From the NCBI GenBank assembly GCA_017465575.1, contig JAFTVX010000009.1, positions 1 through 64,000 of the forward strand: a DNA stretch of 64,000 bases. Reading direction: 5' to 3'. The stretch comes from Alistipes sp. GTDB taxonomy: Bacteria; Bacteroidota; Bacteroidia; Bacteroidales; Rikenellaceae. The position numbers were made by a program, and so were the translations under genes. A model generated the notes under the pieces. The model ran no database searches and had not been told where the DNA came from. It was given only the letters and a program-made list of their open reading frames with translations. This document shows positions 56,087 to 64,000 of the stretch, one piece after another; position 1 is the first letter of the stretch, and the number at the start of each line of letters is the position of its first letter.

Positions 56087-57532
56087 CTATATATTATATA
56101 AGGTATCGCCATCGTCGGTCGAAGCATCGAGGCGAATGGCAATCATAATAAGCATTGTAAAGGCCACCAACGACGAGCCACCATAGCTCATCAGCGGTAG
56201 CGGAATACCCATCACGGGCATAAGGCCGATGGTCATACCCACATTTACCCAGACATGGAAGAGGATAATCGAGGCCACACAGTAGCAATAGACACGGCCG
56301 AAAGGCTCCTTAATGCGCTCGCCCATACGCATAAGGCGCAAAATAAGCGCCATATAGAGCGAGATAACGACGATAGCGCCAAGGAAGCCCCACTCCTCAC
56401 CCACGGTGCAGAAGATAAAGTCGGTATGTTTCTCGGGCACATAGTCGTACTTAATCTGCGTGCCCTCCATAAAGCCCTTGCCAAACAGACCGCCCGAGCC
56501 AATGGCAATCTGCGACTGGTTGACATTGTAGTCGATACCCATAGGGTCGCTCTTCATGCCTACGAAGGTAAGGATTCGGTTCTGCTGGTGTGGCTCCAAT
56601 TTCTCAAACAGGAAGTCGCAAGTGGGCACAAACAGCATAGCGTAGACAAACATAAGAATAGGCCACAAGAGCATCAGCGCACGCGCCTTAACCGCCACAG
56701 CACCAAGCACCACTGCCGCAACACCCGTAACAATCATCAGCGAGGCGTAGCCACTAAGGGGTGTCACCACCGCCAAGAATATCGATGCTAGGACGACGCC
56801 CGCCAAGAAGCGAAGATGCGCCTCGATAGCCCCCGTTTTCAATGCGCTAAACAGCGTAAAGGCAACCAACAAAAAGCTGAAAATTGCCTCGGGCGAGAAG
56901 ATAAACGAGACGATAAAGAGAAAGACGGTGAACAAGGCAGGGAAGTAGATATACTTCGTGATGCCCTCACGAAACAGCACAAAGAGGAAGGAGCAGAGCA
57001 CCAGACCCGAGCCGGTATCGTTCTGCAAGACGATGATAGCCAGAGGCAGAAGGATAACGCCCGCCACCTTCATCAAGTCGGGTAAACGCTTGATATTGAA
57101 CGAGTAGCTACTCATAACGCGCGCCATCATCAGCGCCGTGGCAATCTTGGCAAACTCCACAGGCTGAATACGCACACCGCCAAACTCAAACCACGCCTTA
57201 GCGCCATTGACCTCGCGACCAAACAGCAGACAGGCAATAAGCAAGCCCAAGCCCGCGATATAGGCGGGATAGGCAAACATATGGAAGAGTCGTCTGTCGA
57301 GCAACAAGATAACGAGTGCCACGACCGACGATATGCCAATCCACATCAGCTGCTTCATATAGTTGTGCGAGAACGAAAGGTAGTTCAACGACTCCTCCTC
57401 GAACGAGGCTGCCGTGATGCAGACAAAGCCCACGATAACAAGCGCAATATAGAGGCCTACGGCCGTCATATCGAGACGACCGAAGAGCGATGTATTACCG
57501 CCACGCGACGAAAGATTGTAATCGTTGACCAT
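56087..57532 (-). CDS. rodA: SEDS peptidoglycan polymerase RodA
   Basis: 481 residues, longer than E. coli RodA because of an extended middle with several extra hydrophobic segments. Ten or more membrane helices. Hallmarks: LIACLLFGREVNGAKAWFEFGGVRIQPVEFAKIA, FILQNDTGSGLVL-like (IIVLQNDTGSGLVL), the GSGGLFGKGFMEGTQ loop and the C-terminal GIPLPLMSYGGSSLV. It polymerises glycan strands with PBP2 in the elongasome. It overlaps the mrdA stop by one base. Confidence 0.95.
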   Translation of the reverse strand: MVNDYNLSSRGGNTSLFGRLDMTAVGLYIALVIVGFVCITAASFEEESLNYLSFSHNYMKQLMWIGISSVVALVILLLDRRLFHMFAYPAYIAGLGLLIACLLFGREVNGAKAWFEFGGVRIQPVEFAKIATALMMARVMSSYSFNIKRLPDLMKVAGVILLPLAIIVLQNDTGSGLVLCSFLFVLFREGITKYIYFPALFTVFLFIVSFIFSPEAIFSFLLVAFTLFSALKTGAIEAHLRFLAGVVLASIFLAVVTPLSGYASLMIVTGVAAVVLGAVAVKARALMLLWPILMFVYAMLFVPTCDFLFEKLEPHQQNRILTFVGMKSDPMGIDYNVNQSQIAIGSGGLFGKGFMEGTQIKYDYVPEKHTDFIFCTVGEEWGFLGAIVVISLYMALILRLMRMGERIKEPFGRVYCYCVASIILFHVWVNVGMTIGLMPVMGIPLPLMSYGGSSLVAFTMLIMIAIRLDASTDDGDTLYNI

Positions 57533-59403
57533 TATTTTGCACTCTGTTTAGCACGACGCAAATCATACTCACGCTGCTTCTTGTCGTAGTGATAATAGTT
57601 GATTTGGTAGTTCTTTACACGCTCCACAAGCTCGGGGCGACGAATCGTATCCGTAAGATATAGCTCCTCGATAAGGCTTGCGATAGGCAGAGCCACCGAG
57701 GCACCGAAGCCACCATGCTCGACATATACCGAAACGGCAATCTTGGGGTTGTCCTTCGGCGCAAACGAGAGGAATGTCGAGTGGTCACGACCATTGGGGT
57801 TCTGCGCCGTACCCGTCTTACCGCAGACATCCCAGCCTTCGAGGCGAGCACCACCCGAGGTACCCCACACATTGACACCACGCCACATACCCTCGACGAT
57901 AGGCACGAAGTGCACCGAGTCGACCATCGTATACTGGCGCTCATAGAAGCGGCGGTCGATAGAGTCTCGGCCCTCGATATGCTTGATGATATGGGGGATA
58001 TAGTAGTAGCCGCGGTTGGCGACGATAGCAGCAAGGTTTGCCATCTGCAATGGCGTACAGCCCATCTCGCCCTGACCAATAGCGCACGAGATAACCGAGC
58101 CCCAATTCCAACGGCCATTGTAGACACGGTCGTAGTACTCGGGGGTAGGCACATAGCCCTTGCCCTCGCCCGTAAAGTCGCTATCGAGCTTACGGCCGAA
58201 GCCGAAGCTATATACATAGTCGTTCCACGCTCTTACGCCCTCCGTGATATTCTCGTACTTGGGGTTGGTGATGATATCCTTGAAGACATAGCTGAAGTAG
58301 GCGTTGCACGATGTGGCCACAGCATCACGAAGATCGAGAGGCGAACGGTGGTCGTGGCACTTCATCTTACGCCTTCCGTAGCTATAACCGCCGTGGCAGG
58401 GGTGCATATCCGAGGGTCGCAGCACACCCTCCTGCAAGCCGATAAGACCCTGCACAAGCTTAAATGTAGAGCCCGGAGGATACTTAGCCTTGACAGCACG
58501 GTTGAACTGCGGGTTGCGCTGGTCGTGCAACATTTGGGCGTAGTTGTTGTTGCGCTGACGACCCACCATAAGGTCGGGGTTGTAGGTTGGCGACGACACC
58601 ATAACAAGGATTTCGCCTGTCGATGGCTCGATGGCCACCGCAGCACCCACCTTGCCCTCCATAAGCTCCTCAGTGAACTCTTGCAGACGGCCGTCGATAG
58701 TCGAGGTGAGCTGCAAGCCCTTCACTGGCAAGATATCCATATCGCCATCTTTGTAGGGGCCCATAGCGGCACCATGCGTATCGTAGATACGGTAGCTCAC
58801 ACCCTTCTCGCCACGCAACAGCGTCTCGTAGGCCGACTCCACGCCACCCACGCCGATATAGTCGCCCGACGAGTAGTACTCCCACTTGCGCACCTGCTCT
58901 TCGGTTACCTCGCTAACATATCCGAGGAGGTTGCCACCCACCTTGCGTGGGTACTCTCGGGCGGTACGGAAACGGGTGAAGAAGCCGTCGAACTCGCCCT
59001 CGTCGAAGATGAGCTTTGCCTCCTGCGAGAGGTAGCCCGTGATGAGGAACGGAGCACGCGGTGCCTGCTTCGCTCGTTTGAGCTGACGCTCCAAACGCTC
59101 GGGCGTGATATCTAAAATCTCGGCAAGGCGCAGGGTGTCGAAGCCTGTCTTGGGAATGTTGCGCGCGATGACCATAACATCGTAGCACACACGGCTACGC
59201 ACCAAGTACTCGCCATAGCGGTCGAGCACCTCGCCACGCATAGGAAACTCCACCTCGGGGCGCATAATGTTCGAAGTGGCCAAATCCTTGTACTTATCGT
59301 CGATAATCTGCACATAGAAGAGACGACCGGCGAGAACTACAAAGACAAGGAAGACCACATAGCGTAGCGTGAAGAAGCGTTGAAGTCCACTATTTGGTGC
59401 CAT
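57532..59403 (-). CDS. mrdA: Penicillin-binding protein 2 (MrdA)
   Basis: 623 residues. N-terminal membrane anchor (about 12-30), PBP dimer domain with MRGEVLDRYGEYLV, then the transpeptidase domain: Ser312 in GSTFK (SxxK), S365-C-N (SxN) and KTGT at 529-532. It cross-links peptidoglycan with RodA during elongation. Extra His/Cys around 335-352 (HPCHGGYSYGRRKMKCHDH) could bind zinc, as reported for other PBP2 proteins; this is my inference. Confidence 0.96.
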   Translation of the reverse strand: MAPNSGLQRFFTLRYVVFLVFVVLAGRLFYVQIIDDKYKDLATSNIMRPEVEFPMRGEVLDRYGEYLVRSRVCYDVMVIARNIPKTGFDTLRLAEILDITPERLERQLKRAKQAPRAPFLITGYLSQEAKLIFDEGEFDGFFTRFRTAREYPRKVGGNLLGYVSEVTEEQVRKWEYYSSGDYIGVGGVESAYETLLRGEKGVSYRIYDTHGAAMGPYKDGDMDILPVKGLQLTSTIDGRLQEFTEELMEGKVGAAVAIEPSTGEILVMVSSPTYNPDLMVGRQRNNNYAQMLHDQRNPQFNRAVKAKYPPGSTFKLVQGLIGLQEGVLRPSDMHPCHGGYSYGRRKMKCHDHRSPLDLRDAVATSCNAYFSYVFKDIITNPKYENITEGVRAWNDYVYSFGFGRKLDSDFTGEGKGYVPTPEYYDRVYNGRWNWGSVISCAIGQGEMGCTPLQMANLAAIVANRGYYYIPHIIKHIEGRDSIDRRFYERQYTMVDSVHFVPIVEGMWRGVNVWGTSGGARLEGWDVCGKTGTAQNPNGRDHSTFLSFAPKDNPKIAVSVYVEHGGFGASVALPIASLIEELYLTDTIRRPELVERVKNYQINYYHYDKKQREYDLRRAKQSAK

Positions 59404-59406
59404 GAG

Positions 59407-59916
59407 CTATGCGATTTTAGACTTGTAGAGTTGAATGATAGGTGCCGAGACAACCATCGTAAGCAGCGTGCTACAAAGTATCGTAGCCACAAGTCGCATG
59501 GGCGAAGCGAACGAGAGGGTTTCGAGCATAAAGAATAGCGTATGGTGAACAAGCATCGCACCCGCAACATAGAGCATCACCTGCTTGGTGAGCATACGCG
59601 AGAGGAGTGCCGACTGGTCGCTATGCTCGACGGTACGGCCCGTAGTGAGATACATAATCCATGGGCGCAACACTGCCAAGGGCAACAATGACGAGGTATA
59701 CAAACCTGAGCCTCCTAATGCCAAGTCCATAGTAAGACCTATGGCGAGGGCACTCAGCAGAGTCCACACCATGCGCCACTCCATAGGCAGGAGCAACACC
59801 ACCAGAGGGAATATCATCGGGCGTAGCCACATCGCAATAGATATGTTGTCGAGCAGGAAAATCTGCACGACAAGGATTGCAAAGGCTAACCAGAAATATG
59901 TAAACTGCTTAAACAT
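59407..59916 (-). CDS. mreD: Rod-shape-determining protein MreD
   Basis: 169 residues, five predicted membrane helices, with LLPMEWRMVWTLLSALAIGLTMDLALG in the middle, the typical MreD pattern of a Gly/Asp-containing helix. Assigned mainly by position between mreC and mrdA, where MreD is always found. It links MreB filaments to PBP2/RodA. It starts 23 bases after mreC and ends 3 bases before mrdA. Confidence 0.88.
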   Translation of the reverse strand: MFKQFTYFWLAFAILVVQIFLLDNISIAMWLRPMIFPLVVLLLPMEWRMVWTLLSALAIGLTMDLALGGSGLYTSSLLPLAVLRPWIMYLTTGRTVEHSDQSALLSRMLTKQVMLYVAGAMLVHHTLFFMLETLSFASPMRLVATILCSTLLTMVVSAPIIQLYKSKIA

Positions 59917-59939
59917 CGCTTCGTTTCAAAGTTTTGCTT

Positions 59940-60773
59940 CTACTCCAACTCCTCGGTCAGTGCCTCAATCTCGCCATAGTGGGCATTCTCGACTATCAGC
60001 ACATTGTCCAGTGTCGAGAGGTTGGTTGCCAAACGCAACTTTGCCGTGTAGGCTGTCTGTGCCGCATTGTGCTCCGCCTCCTCGATATAGCCGATAAGCA
60101 CACCCGAGGGCAGACGCTCCGAGCTCACCTCGATGGCCATACCCGCCTTAGGCTCGGCGTATGTCGAGATGTCGATAGCCTCGGCATAGTGGGGCGAGGC
60201 GCCACGCCAACGCACCGAACAAGCGTAGCCGTTGTCCGTAAGGCGACCGCCGATGTTGAACTTGGTGTTGAGTATCGGCATAATCGCCGAGTAGTGCTCC
60301 GCAACCGACACCACATAGCCCACCAACTCGCGGTTGGGCGTGATAACACCCATATTGCGCTTGATGCCGTCCTCCTCGCCACGGTCCACGACGATGTAGT
60401 TGCGCTCGCGGTTTGTCGTAAGCGAGATAACACGCGCAGGATAGTAGCGGTAGTTAAGGTCGCCATCGTCGAAGTATGCCGCCACCTCGTCGCCCTCGAC
60501 CACGGGGGCAGAGAGGGCACGCTCACGCTCCAAGGTCTGCTCCAATTCGGCGATGCGCGCCGTAAGCTTGCGGTTCTCCGAAGGGAGAGTAAAGAAGTGG
60601 CCCACACCCGTTACAGCACCCGACACAGCACCTCCCACCGCCGTAGTACGCGAGAGAATCTTAGCCTCGGTATACGGCGACGACTGGGCATACTGCATCA
60701 GTGCTATGCCCTCCAAGAGTATGAAGAGCAGCACCACATATATTCGCTTTATGAACTCTATGAGTCGATGCAC
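59940..60773 (-). CDS. mreC: Rod-shape-determining protein MreC
   Basis: 277 residues. One membrane anchor (about 13-30), a short coiled coil (about 62-88, ENRKLTARIAELEQTLERE) and the beta-rich MreC domain (RVISLTTNRERNYIVVDRGEEDGIKRNMGVITPNRELVGYV and the closing LPSGVLIGYIEE). MreC bridges periplasmic PBP2 to the MreBD complex. The gap to mreB (241 bases) is unusual for this operon and holds repeat element C. Confidence 0.94.
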   Translation of the reverse strand: MHRLIEFIKRIYVVLLFILLEGIALMQYAQSSPYTEAKILSRTTAVGGAVSGAVTGVGHFFTLPSENRKLTARIAELEQTLERERALSAPVVEGDEVAAYFDDGDLNYRYYPARVISLTTNRERNYIVVDRGEEDGIKRNMGVITPNRELVGYVVSVAEHYSAIMPILNTKFNIGGRLTDNGYACSVRWRGASPHYAEAIDISTYAEPKAGMAIEVSSERLPSGVLIGYIEEAEHNAAQTAYTAKLRLATNLSTLDNVLIVENAHYGEIEALTEELE

Positions 60774-60784
60774 GGGGAGGAGAG

Positions 60785-61016
60785 TTTTTAGTTTTTAGTT
60801 GTTAGTTGTTAGAGGTTAGCAATCGCTTAATTCCCTAAACTCACTAAATTCCCTAAACTCACTAAAACACAAACTTTCAGTCTTGCACAAATTTGGTGTT
60901 AGAAGGGGTTAGATTTGAAGATTTGTCGCAGGCTGAAAAAGCGGAGTTTACTTGAAGTAAATGAGCATTTTTCAGACAAGCAAAGCTTCGAAGATGACCC
61001 CTTATCACGCCAAATT
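60785..61016 (-). repeat. Composite element C between mreB and mreC
   Basis: Hairpin module: arms 60890-60909 and 60997-61016 pair at 17 of 20 positions and reach the mreB stop (TTA, 61015-61017). Second helix TTTGTC/GACAAG; central hairpin CTGAAAAA/TTTTTCAG (60933-60940, 60968-60975) with inner stem TTTACT/AGTAAA. Then, on the minus strand, TTTAGTGAG and TTTAGGGAA words, AAGCGATTGC, and AACAACTAAAAACT words up to mreC. The 13-base core and second array are missing. Confidence 0.7.
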
Positions 61017-62043
61017 ACTTCTCGCCGCCCATTAGGAATGAGAAATTACCAATATTCTTGAGGGCAATGCCTGTACCTCGTGCAATAGCGCGCAATGGAT
61101 CCTCGGCAATGTGTACGGGAAGACCCGACTTCTTCGAGAGACGCTTGTCGAGACCCTTAATCAACGCACCACCACCAGCGAGGTATACGCCATTCTTCAC
61201 AACATCGCTATACAACTCGGGGGGCATCTCCTCCAACACCTTCATTAGGGCGTTGTCGAGCTTTACGAGTGACTTATCGAGGGCGTAGGCAATCTCGCTA
61301 TAGTTGAGTGTTACGGTCTGGGGCTGCGAGGTGAGCATGTTCGAGCCTGTGAAGATGTAGTCCTCGGGCTCGTTCTCCAACTCAGGAACGGCTGCACCGA
61401 TAGCACACTTAATCTCCTCGGCAGTACGCTCACCAATCTTGATGCCGTGCTGCTGGCGGATATAGTTCTGGATATCGGCAGTGAAGACATCACCCGCAAC
61501 ATTGATAGACTCCGAGCATACGATACCACCCAACGAGATACAAGCAATCTCCGAGGTACCGCCACCGATGTCGATGATAAGGTTACCCTCGGGAGCCTCG
61601 ACATCAAGGCCTGCACCAAGTGCTGCTGCCATAGGCTCGAATACGAGGTAGATCTCGCGACCACCAGCATGCTGTGCCGAGTCACGCACGGCACGAATCT
61701 CGACATTCGTAGAGCCCGAAGGGATACAAATCATCATACGCAACGAGGGTGCGAACATACCGCGTGTTGCGCTCACCTTCTTGATAAGACCACGGAGCAT
61801 AAGCTCGGTAGCCTCGAAGTCGGCGATAACGCCATCTTTCAAGGGGCGGATAGTGTGGATGTTGGGGTTGGTCTTCTCGTGCATCATGCGCGCCTTATGA
61901 CCAATCGCCATAACATTACCAGTCTTGATATTGAGAGCCACGATTGAGGGCTCATCAACGACAACCTTGCCGTTGTGCATAATCAGGGTATTGGCAGTAC
62001 CAAGGTCGATAGCCAACTCCTGTGTAAGTGAAAAAAGTCCCAT
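61015..62043 (-). CDS. mreB: Rod-shape-determining actin homologue MreB
   Basis: 342 residues, usual length. Actin-fold motifs: DLGTANTLI (phosphate 1), VEAPEGNLIIDIGGGTSEIA (phosphate 2), and NGVYLAGGGALIKGLDKRL (adenosine). It forms filaments under the inner membrane and guides elongation-mode wall synthesis. First gene of the mreBCD-mrdA-rodA operon; its promoter lies back to back with that of gpsA. Confidence 0.97.
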   Translation of the reverse strand: MGLFSLTQELAIDLGTANTLIMHNGKVVVDEPSIVALNIKTGNVMAIGHKARMMHEKTNPNIHTIRPLKDGVIADFEATELMLRGLIKKVSATRGMFAPSLRMMICIPSGSTNVEIRAVRDSAQHAGGREIYLVFEPMAAALGAGLDVEAPEGNLIIDIGGGTSEIACISLGGIVCSESINVAGDVFTADIQNYIRQQHGIKIGERTAEEIKCAIGAAVPELENEPEDYIFTGSNMLTSQPQTVTLNYSEIAYALDKSLVKLDNALMKVLEEMPPELYSDVVKNGVYLAGGGALIKGLDKRLSKKSGLPVHIAEDPLRAIARGTGIALKNIGNFSFLMGGEK

Positions 62044-62163
62044 ATCTGTTTCTGTATTATTTATTTTCCAAAAAAATTATTCGTTGCATACGCCACTCAT
62101 ACTAACACCCTCTGCCACAGCCATATAGCACTATTTGGGCGCATACGCGCGCATATACAACGG

Positions 62164-62196
62164 CAAAGATAGGAAAAAGATATGGAGATTTTGCAA
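62164..62196 (-). promoter_or_regulatory. mreB operon promoter
   Basis: Minus-strand TTG (62196-62194), 22 bases, TATCTTTG (62171-62164). Its -33 box adjoins that of the divergent gpsA promoter within TTTTGCAAGG. Confidence 0.65.
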
Positions 62197-62223
62197 GGTT
62201 TTAAGAATTTTTGTGTAAATTTG
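62190..62223 (+). promoter_or_regulatory. gpsA promoter
   Basis: TTTG (62190-62193), 22 bases, TAAATTTG (62216-62223), 17 bases before the chosen ATG. Confidence 0.65.
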
Positions 62224-62240
62224 TGAATAATTTTTTTGCT

Positions 62241-63245
62241 ATGGAGCAGAATCAAACCCCAAAATGCGCTGTTGTAGGTTATGGTAGCTGGGCAACGGCG
62301 ATAGTCAAGACTCTGACTACAAATCGACATCATATAAATTGGCTTGTTCTGAACGAAGAGATACTACAATCGTTGGAGCGCAAGGGCAGAAATTCGAAGT
62401 ATCTGCCGTGGTGCGATATCGACAAGGAGTACTTCACCGCCTCGTCGGATATCAACGCCGTAGTGGAGGATGCCGACATCGTGATTATGGCGATGCCCTC
62501 GGCATATATGAAGAAGTTTTTGGAGCCTCTCACAATCGACCTCTCGAACAAAATCGTCGTCTCGGTGGTCAAGGGTATTATCCCTGGCGACTACCTCACA
62601 ATCGTCGAGCATATCCACCGCTACTACAATGTGCCGATGAAGAATCTGTGCGTTGTCACGGGCCCTTCGCACGCCGAGGAGGTGGGTCAGTGCCGATTGT
62701 CGTATCTCACTGTGGCTGCGGAAGATAACGCAACAGCCGAGACTGTTCGTTCAGTGCTCGAGAACGACTTTTTCCACTGCTCAATATCGCACGATGTATT
62801 GGGTGTTGAGGGTGCAGCGATTATGAAAAATATCTACGCCTTGGCCGTGGGTATGGCCGTCGGTTTGCGCTTTGGCGACAACTTCCTCGCAGTGCTTATC
62901 GCAGGCTGTGCCTCGGAGATGAAACGCTTCCTCGACGAGGCTATTCCTATCGAGGGTCGTGATATCAATATCTCGGCATATATGGGCGACTTGCTCGTCA
63001 CTTGCTACTCACCCCTTAGCCGCAACCGCCGCCTCGGCACACTCCTCGGCAAGGGTTGCTCGGTAAAGAGTGCCTTGAACGAGATGACGATGGTTGCCGA
63101 GGGCTACTACGCTGCCGAGTGTATCCGCCGTAGCTCGATGCGTCGCAGCATCTATATGCCCATTGCCGATATGGTGTGGGAGGTACTCTACAACAATGCC
63201 TCGGCACGCGATGCTATGCAGGCACTAACCAAGATTTTGAAATAG
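62241..63245 (+). CDS. gpsA: NAD(P)-dependent glycerol-3-phosphate dehydrogenase
   Basis: 334 residues from ATG 62241; a TTG start 30 bases earlier overlaps the -7 box and is rejected. Reduces dihydroxyacetone phosphate to sn-glycerol-3-phosphate for phospholipids. Motifs: [12 protein letters not shown] dinucleotide loop, [22 protein letters not shown], the [13 protein letters not shown] catalytic Lys segment and [17 protein letters not shown]. Probably co-transcribed with pgi, which begins 25 bases downstream. Confidence 0.95.
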   Translation: MEQNQTPKCAVVGYGSWATAIVKTLTTNRHHINWLVLNEEILQSLERKGRNSKYLPWCDIDKEYFTASSDINAVVEDADIVIMAMPSAYMKKFLEPLTIDLSNKIVVSVVKGIIPGDYLTIVEHIHRYYNVPMKNLCVVTGPSHAEEVGQCRLSYLTVAAEDNATAETVRSVLENDFFHCSISHDVLGVEGAAIMKNIYALAVGMAVGLRFGDNFLAVLIAGCASEMKRFLDEAIPIEGRDINISAYMGDLLVTCYSPLSRNRRLGTLLGKGCSVKSALNEMTMVAEGYYAAECIRRSSMRRSIYMPIADMVWEVLYNNASARDAMQALTKILK

Positions 63246-63270
63246 TCAAACAATTAAAAATAGGAGAATT

Positions 63271-64000
63271 ATGGAACTTATTAAGTTTAACGCCGCACAC
63301 TCTGGCGTAACCATCACCAACGATATGCAGGCTGCTGCAGCCAAGGCAAACGCCCTTCTTCACTCTGGCGAGGGCGAGGGTAACGACTTCCTCGGCTGGG
63401 TAAACCTTCCTTCGTCAATCACCGCAGAGGAACTCGCTGAGATTAAGCGTGTTGCAGCCAAGCTTCGCGAGAAGGCAGAGGTTGTTATCTGCATCGGTAT
63501 CGGTGGCTCGTACCTCGGTGCAAAGGCCGTGTTGGAGGCCATGAGCAACTCTTTTGAGTCGTTGAAGAAGAAGCACGACAACCCCACCGTTGTCTTCGCT
63601 GGCGAGAACATCTCGGAGGACTACACCTACGAACTTATGGAGGCTGTTAAGGATTACTCTATCGCTACCATCGTTATCTCGAAGTCGGGTACTACTACCG
63701 AGCCCGCCATCGCCTTCCGCCTTATCAAGGCCGAGATCGAGAAGCGCTATGGCAAGCAGGAGGCTGCCGAGCGTATCGTAGCCATCACAGACAAGGCTCG
63801 CGGTGCTCTCAAGACCCTTGCAACTCAGGAGGGCTACCCCACCTTCGTTATCGAGGATAATGTTGGTGGTCGTTACTCGGTGCTCACCCCCGTAGGCCTT
63901 CTTCCTTTGGCTGTCGCAGGTGTCGATGTTGACGCTTTCGTTGAGGGCGCACGCGATATGGAGCGCCTTACATCAGAGGCTACACCTATCGAGCAGAACC
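63271..64000 (+). CDS. pgi: Glucose-6-phosphate isomerase (5' part, cut by window edge)
   Basis: 243 codons are visible from ATG 63271, preceded by AGGAGAATT, one of the few good Shine-Dalgarno sequences here. Motifs: [32 protein letters not shown] and [19 protein letters not shown] (phosphosugar-binding SIS fold), then [22 protein letters not shown]. This is the short (about 445-residue) bacterial form; the C-terminal part with the catalytic Lys lies beyond the window. It interconverts glucose-6-P and fructose-6-P. Confidence 0.95.
   Translation, partial: MELIKFNAAHSGVTITNDMQAAAAKANALLHSGEGEGNDFLGWVNLPSSITAEELAEIKRVAAKLREKAEVVICIGIGGSYLGAKAVLEAMSNSFESLKKKHDNPTVVFAGENISEDYTYELMEAVKDYSIATIVISKSGTTTEPAIAFRLIKAEIEKRYGKQEAAERIVAITDKARGALKTLATQEGYPTFVIEDNVGGRYSVLTPVGLLPLAVAGVDVDAFVEGARDMERLTSEATPIEQN

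Noticed and set aside
60900..61000. Hairpin family as simple miniature transposons (MITEs)
   Set aside because: MITE copies share terminal repeats and target duplications; here the outer arms differ in every copy and match the local gene end, and no target duplication is seen.
62211..62240. TTG start for gpsA upstream of ATG 62241
   Set aside because: It overlaps the -7 promoter box TAAATTTG, so it would not be transcribed.

Overview
The window comes from a member of the Bacteroidota, order Bacteroidales, possibly near Rikenellaceae/Alistipes (the family-level guess is weak). The evidence is: at least twenty promoters with the Bacteroidota pattern (TTTG or TTG, 17 to 22 bases, then TANNTTTG); very few Shine-Dalgarno sequences; a PorX-type response regulator; S46 and S9 exopeptidases; BACON-domain surface lipoproteins; a radical-SAM/lipoprotein pair; and the gene order coaX - outer-membrane protein - lptC - corC/gldE - ppiD. 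Genes strongly prefer GAG, AAG and TCG codons, which opens many long antisense shadow frames.

Layout. 1-17000, mostly minus strand: an envelope and housekeeping run (mfd, coaX, FadL-like protein, TPR protein, lptC, corC, ppiD), preceded by rng, a 29-residue basic protein and HU, then an SRPBCC protein, tsaE, porX and a Nudix hydrolase. 17000-28000, plus strand: an S9 peptidase, three paralogous BACON lipoproteins carrying an unrecognised repeated beta-rich domain, metK behind a SAM-II-like riboswitch, and tRNA-Leu(GAG). 28000-42000: nitroreductase, GH2 beta-galactosidase and a beta-barrel protein; then nitronate monooxygenase, queA, an S46 dipeptidyl-peptidase, clpB and panB. 42000-51300, plus strand except one ORF6N gene: rimP-nusA-infB, a CoA-transferase, a membrane protein, a 6S-like structured RNA and rubrerythrin. 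51400-53400: a radical-SAM/SPASM enzyme with its lipoprotein partner, and a cold-shock protein. 53600-62000, minus strand: mreB-mreC-mreD-mrdA-rodA, surE and a NarL-type two-component pair. 62200-end: gpsA and the start of pgi.

The most unusual content lies between genes. Gaps are filled by a modular family of imperfect palindromes. One module is a hairpin of about 110-135 bases whose outer arm usually contains or touches the stop codon of the upstream gene; arm sequences differ from copy to copy but stay complementary. A second module is a pair of word arrays that are reverse complements of each other, centred on a conserved 13-base core (seven copies, ATGTCGGTAGCGC and variants) and followed by a box resembling CTATCNAYTGCGC. 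Further pieces are TAACAACTAAAAACT arrays and 10-base-phased RGTTAAAATG arrays. Downstream of the CoA-transferase the last codons are repeated in inverted and direct orientation through three tandem terminator-bearing units. These elements, the lipoprotein paralogues and the radical-SAM/lipoprotein pair are the best candidates for undescribed biology here.
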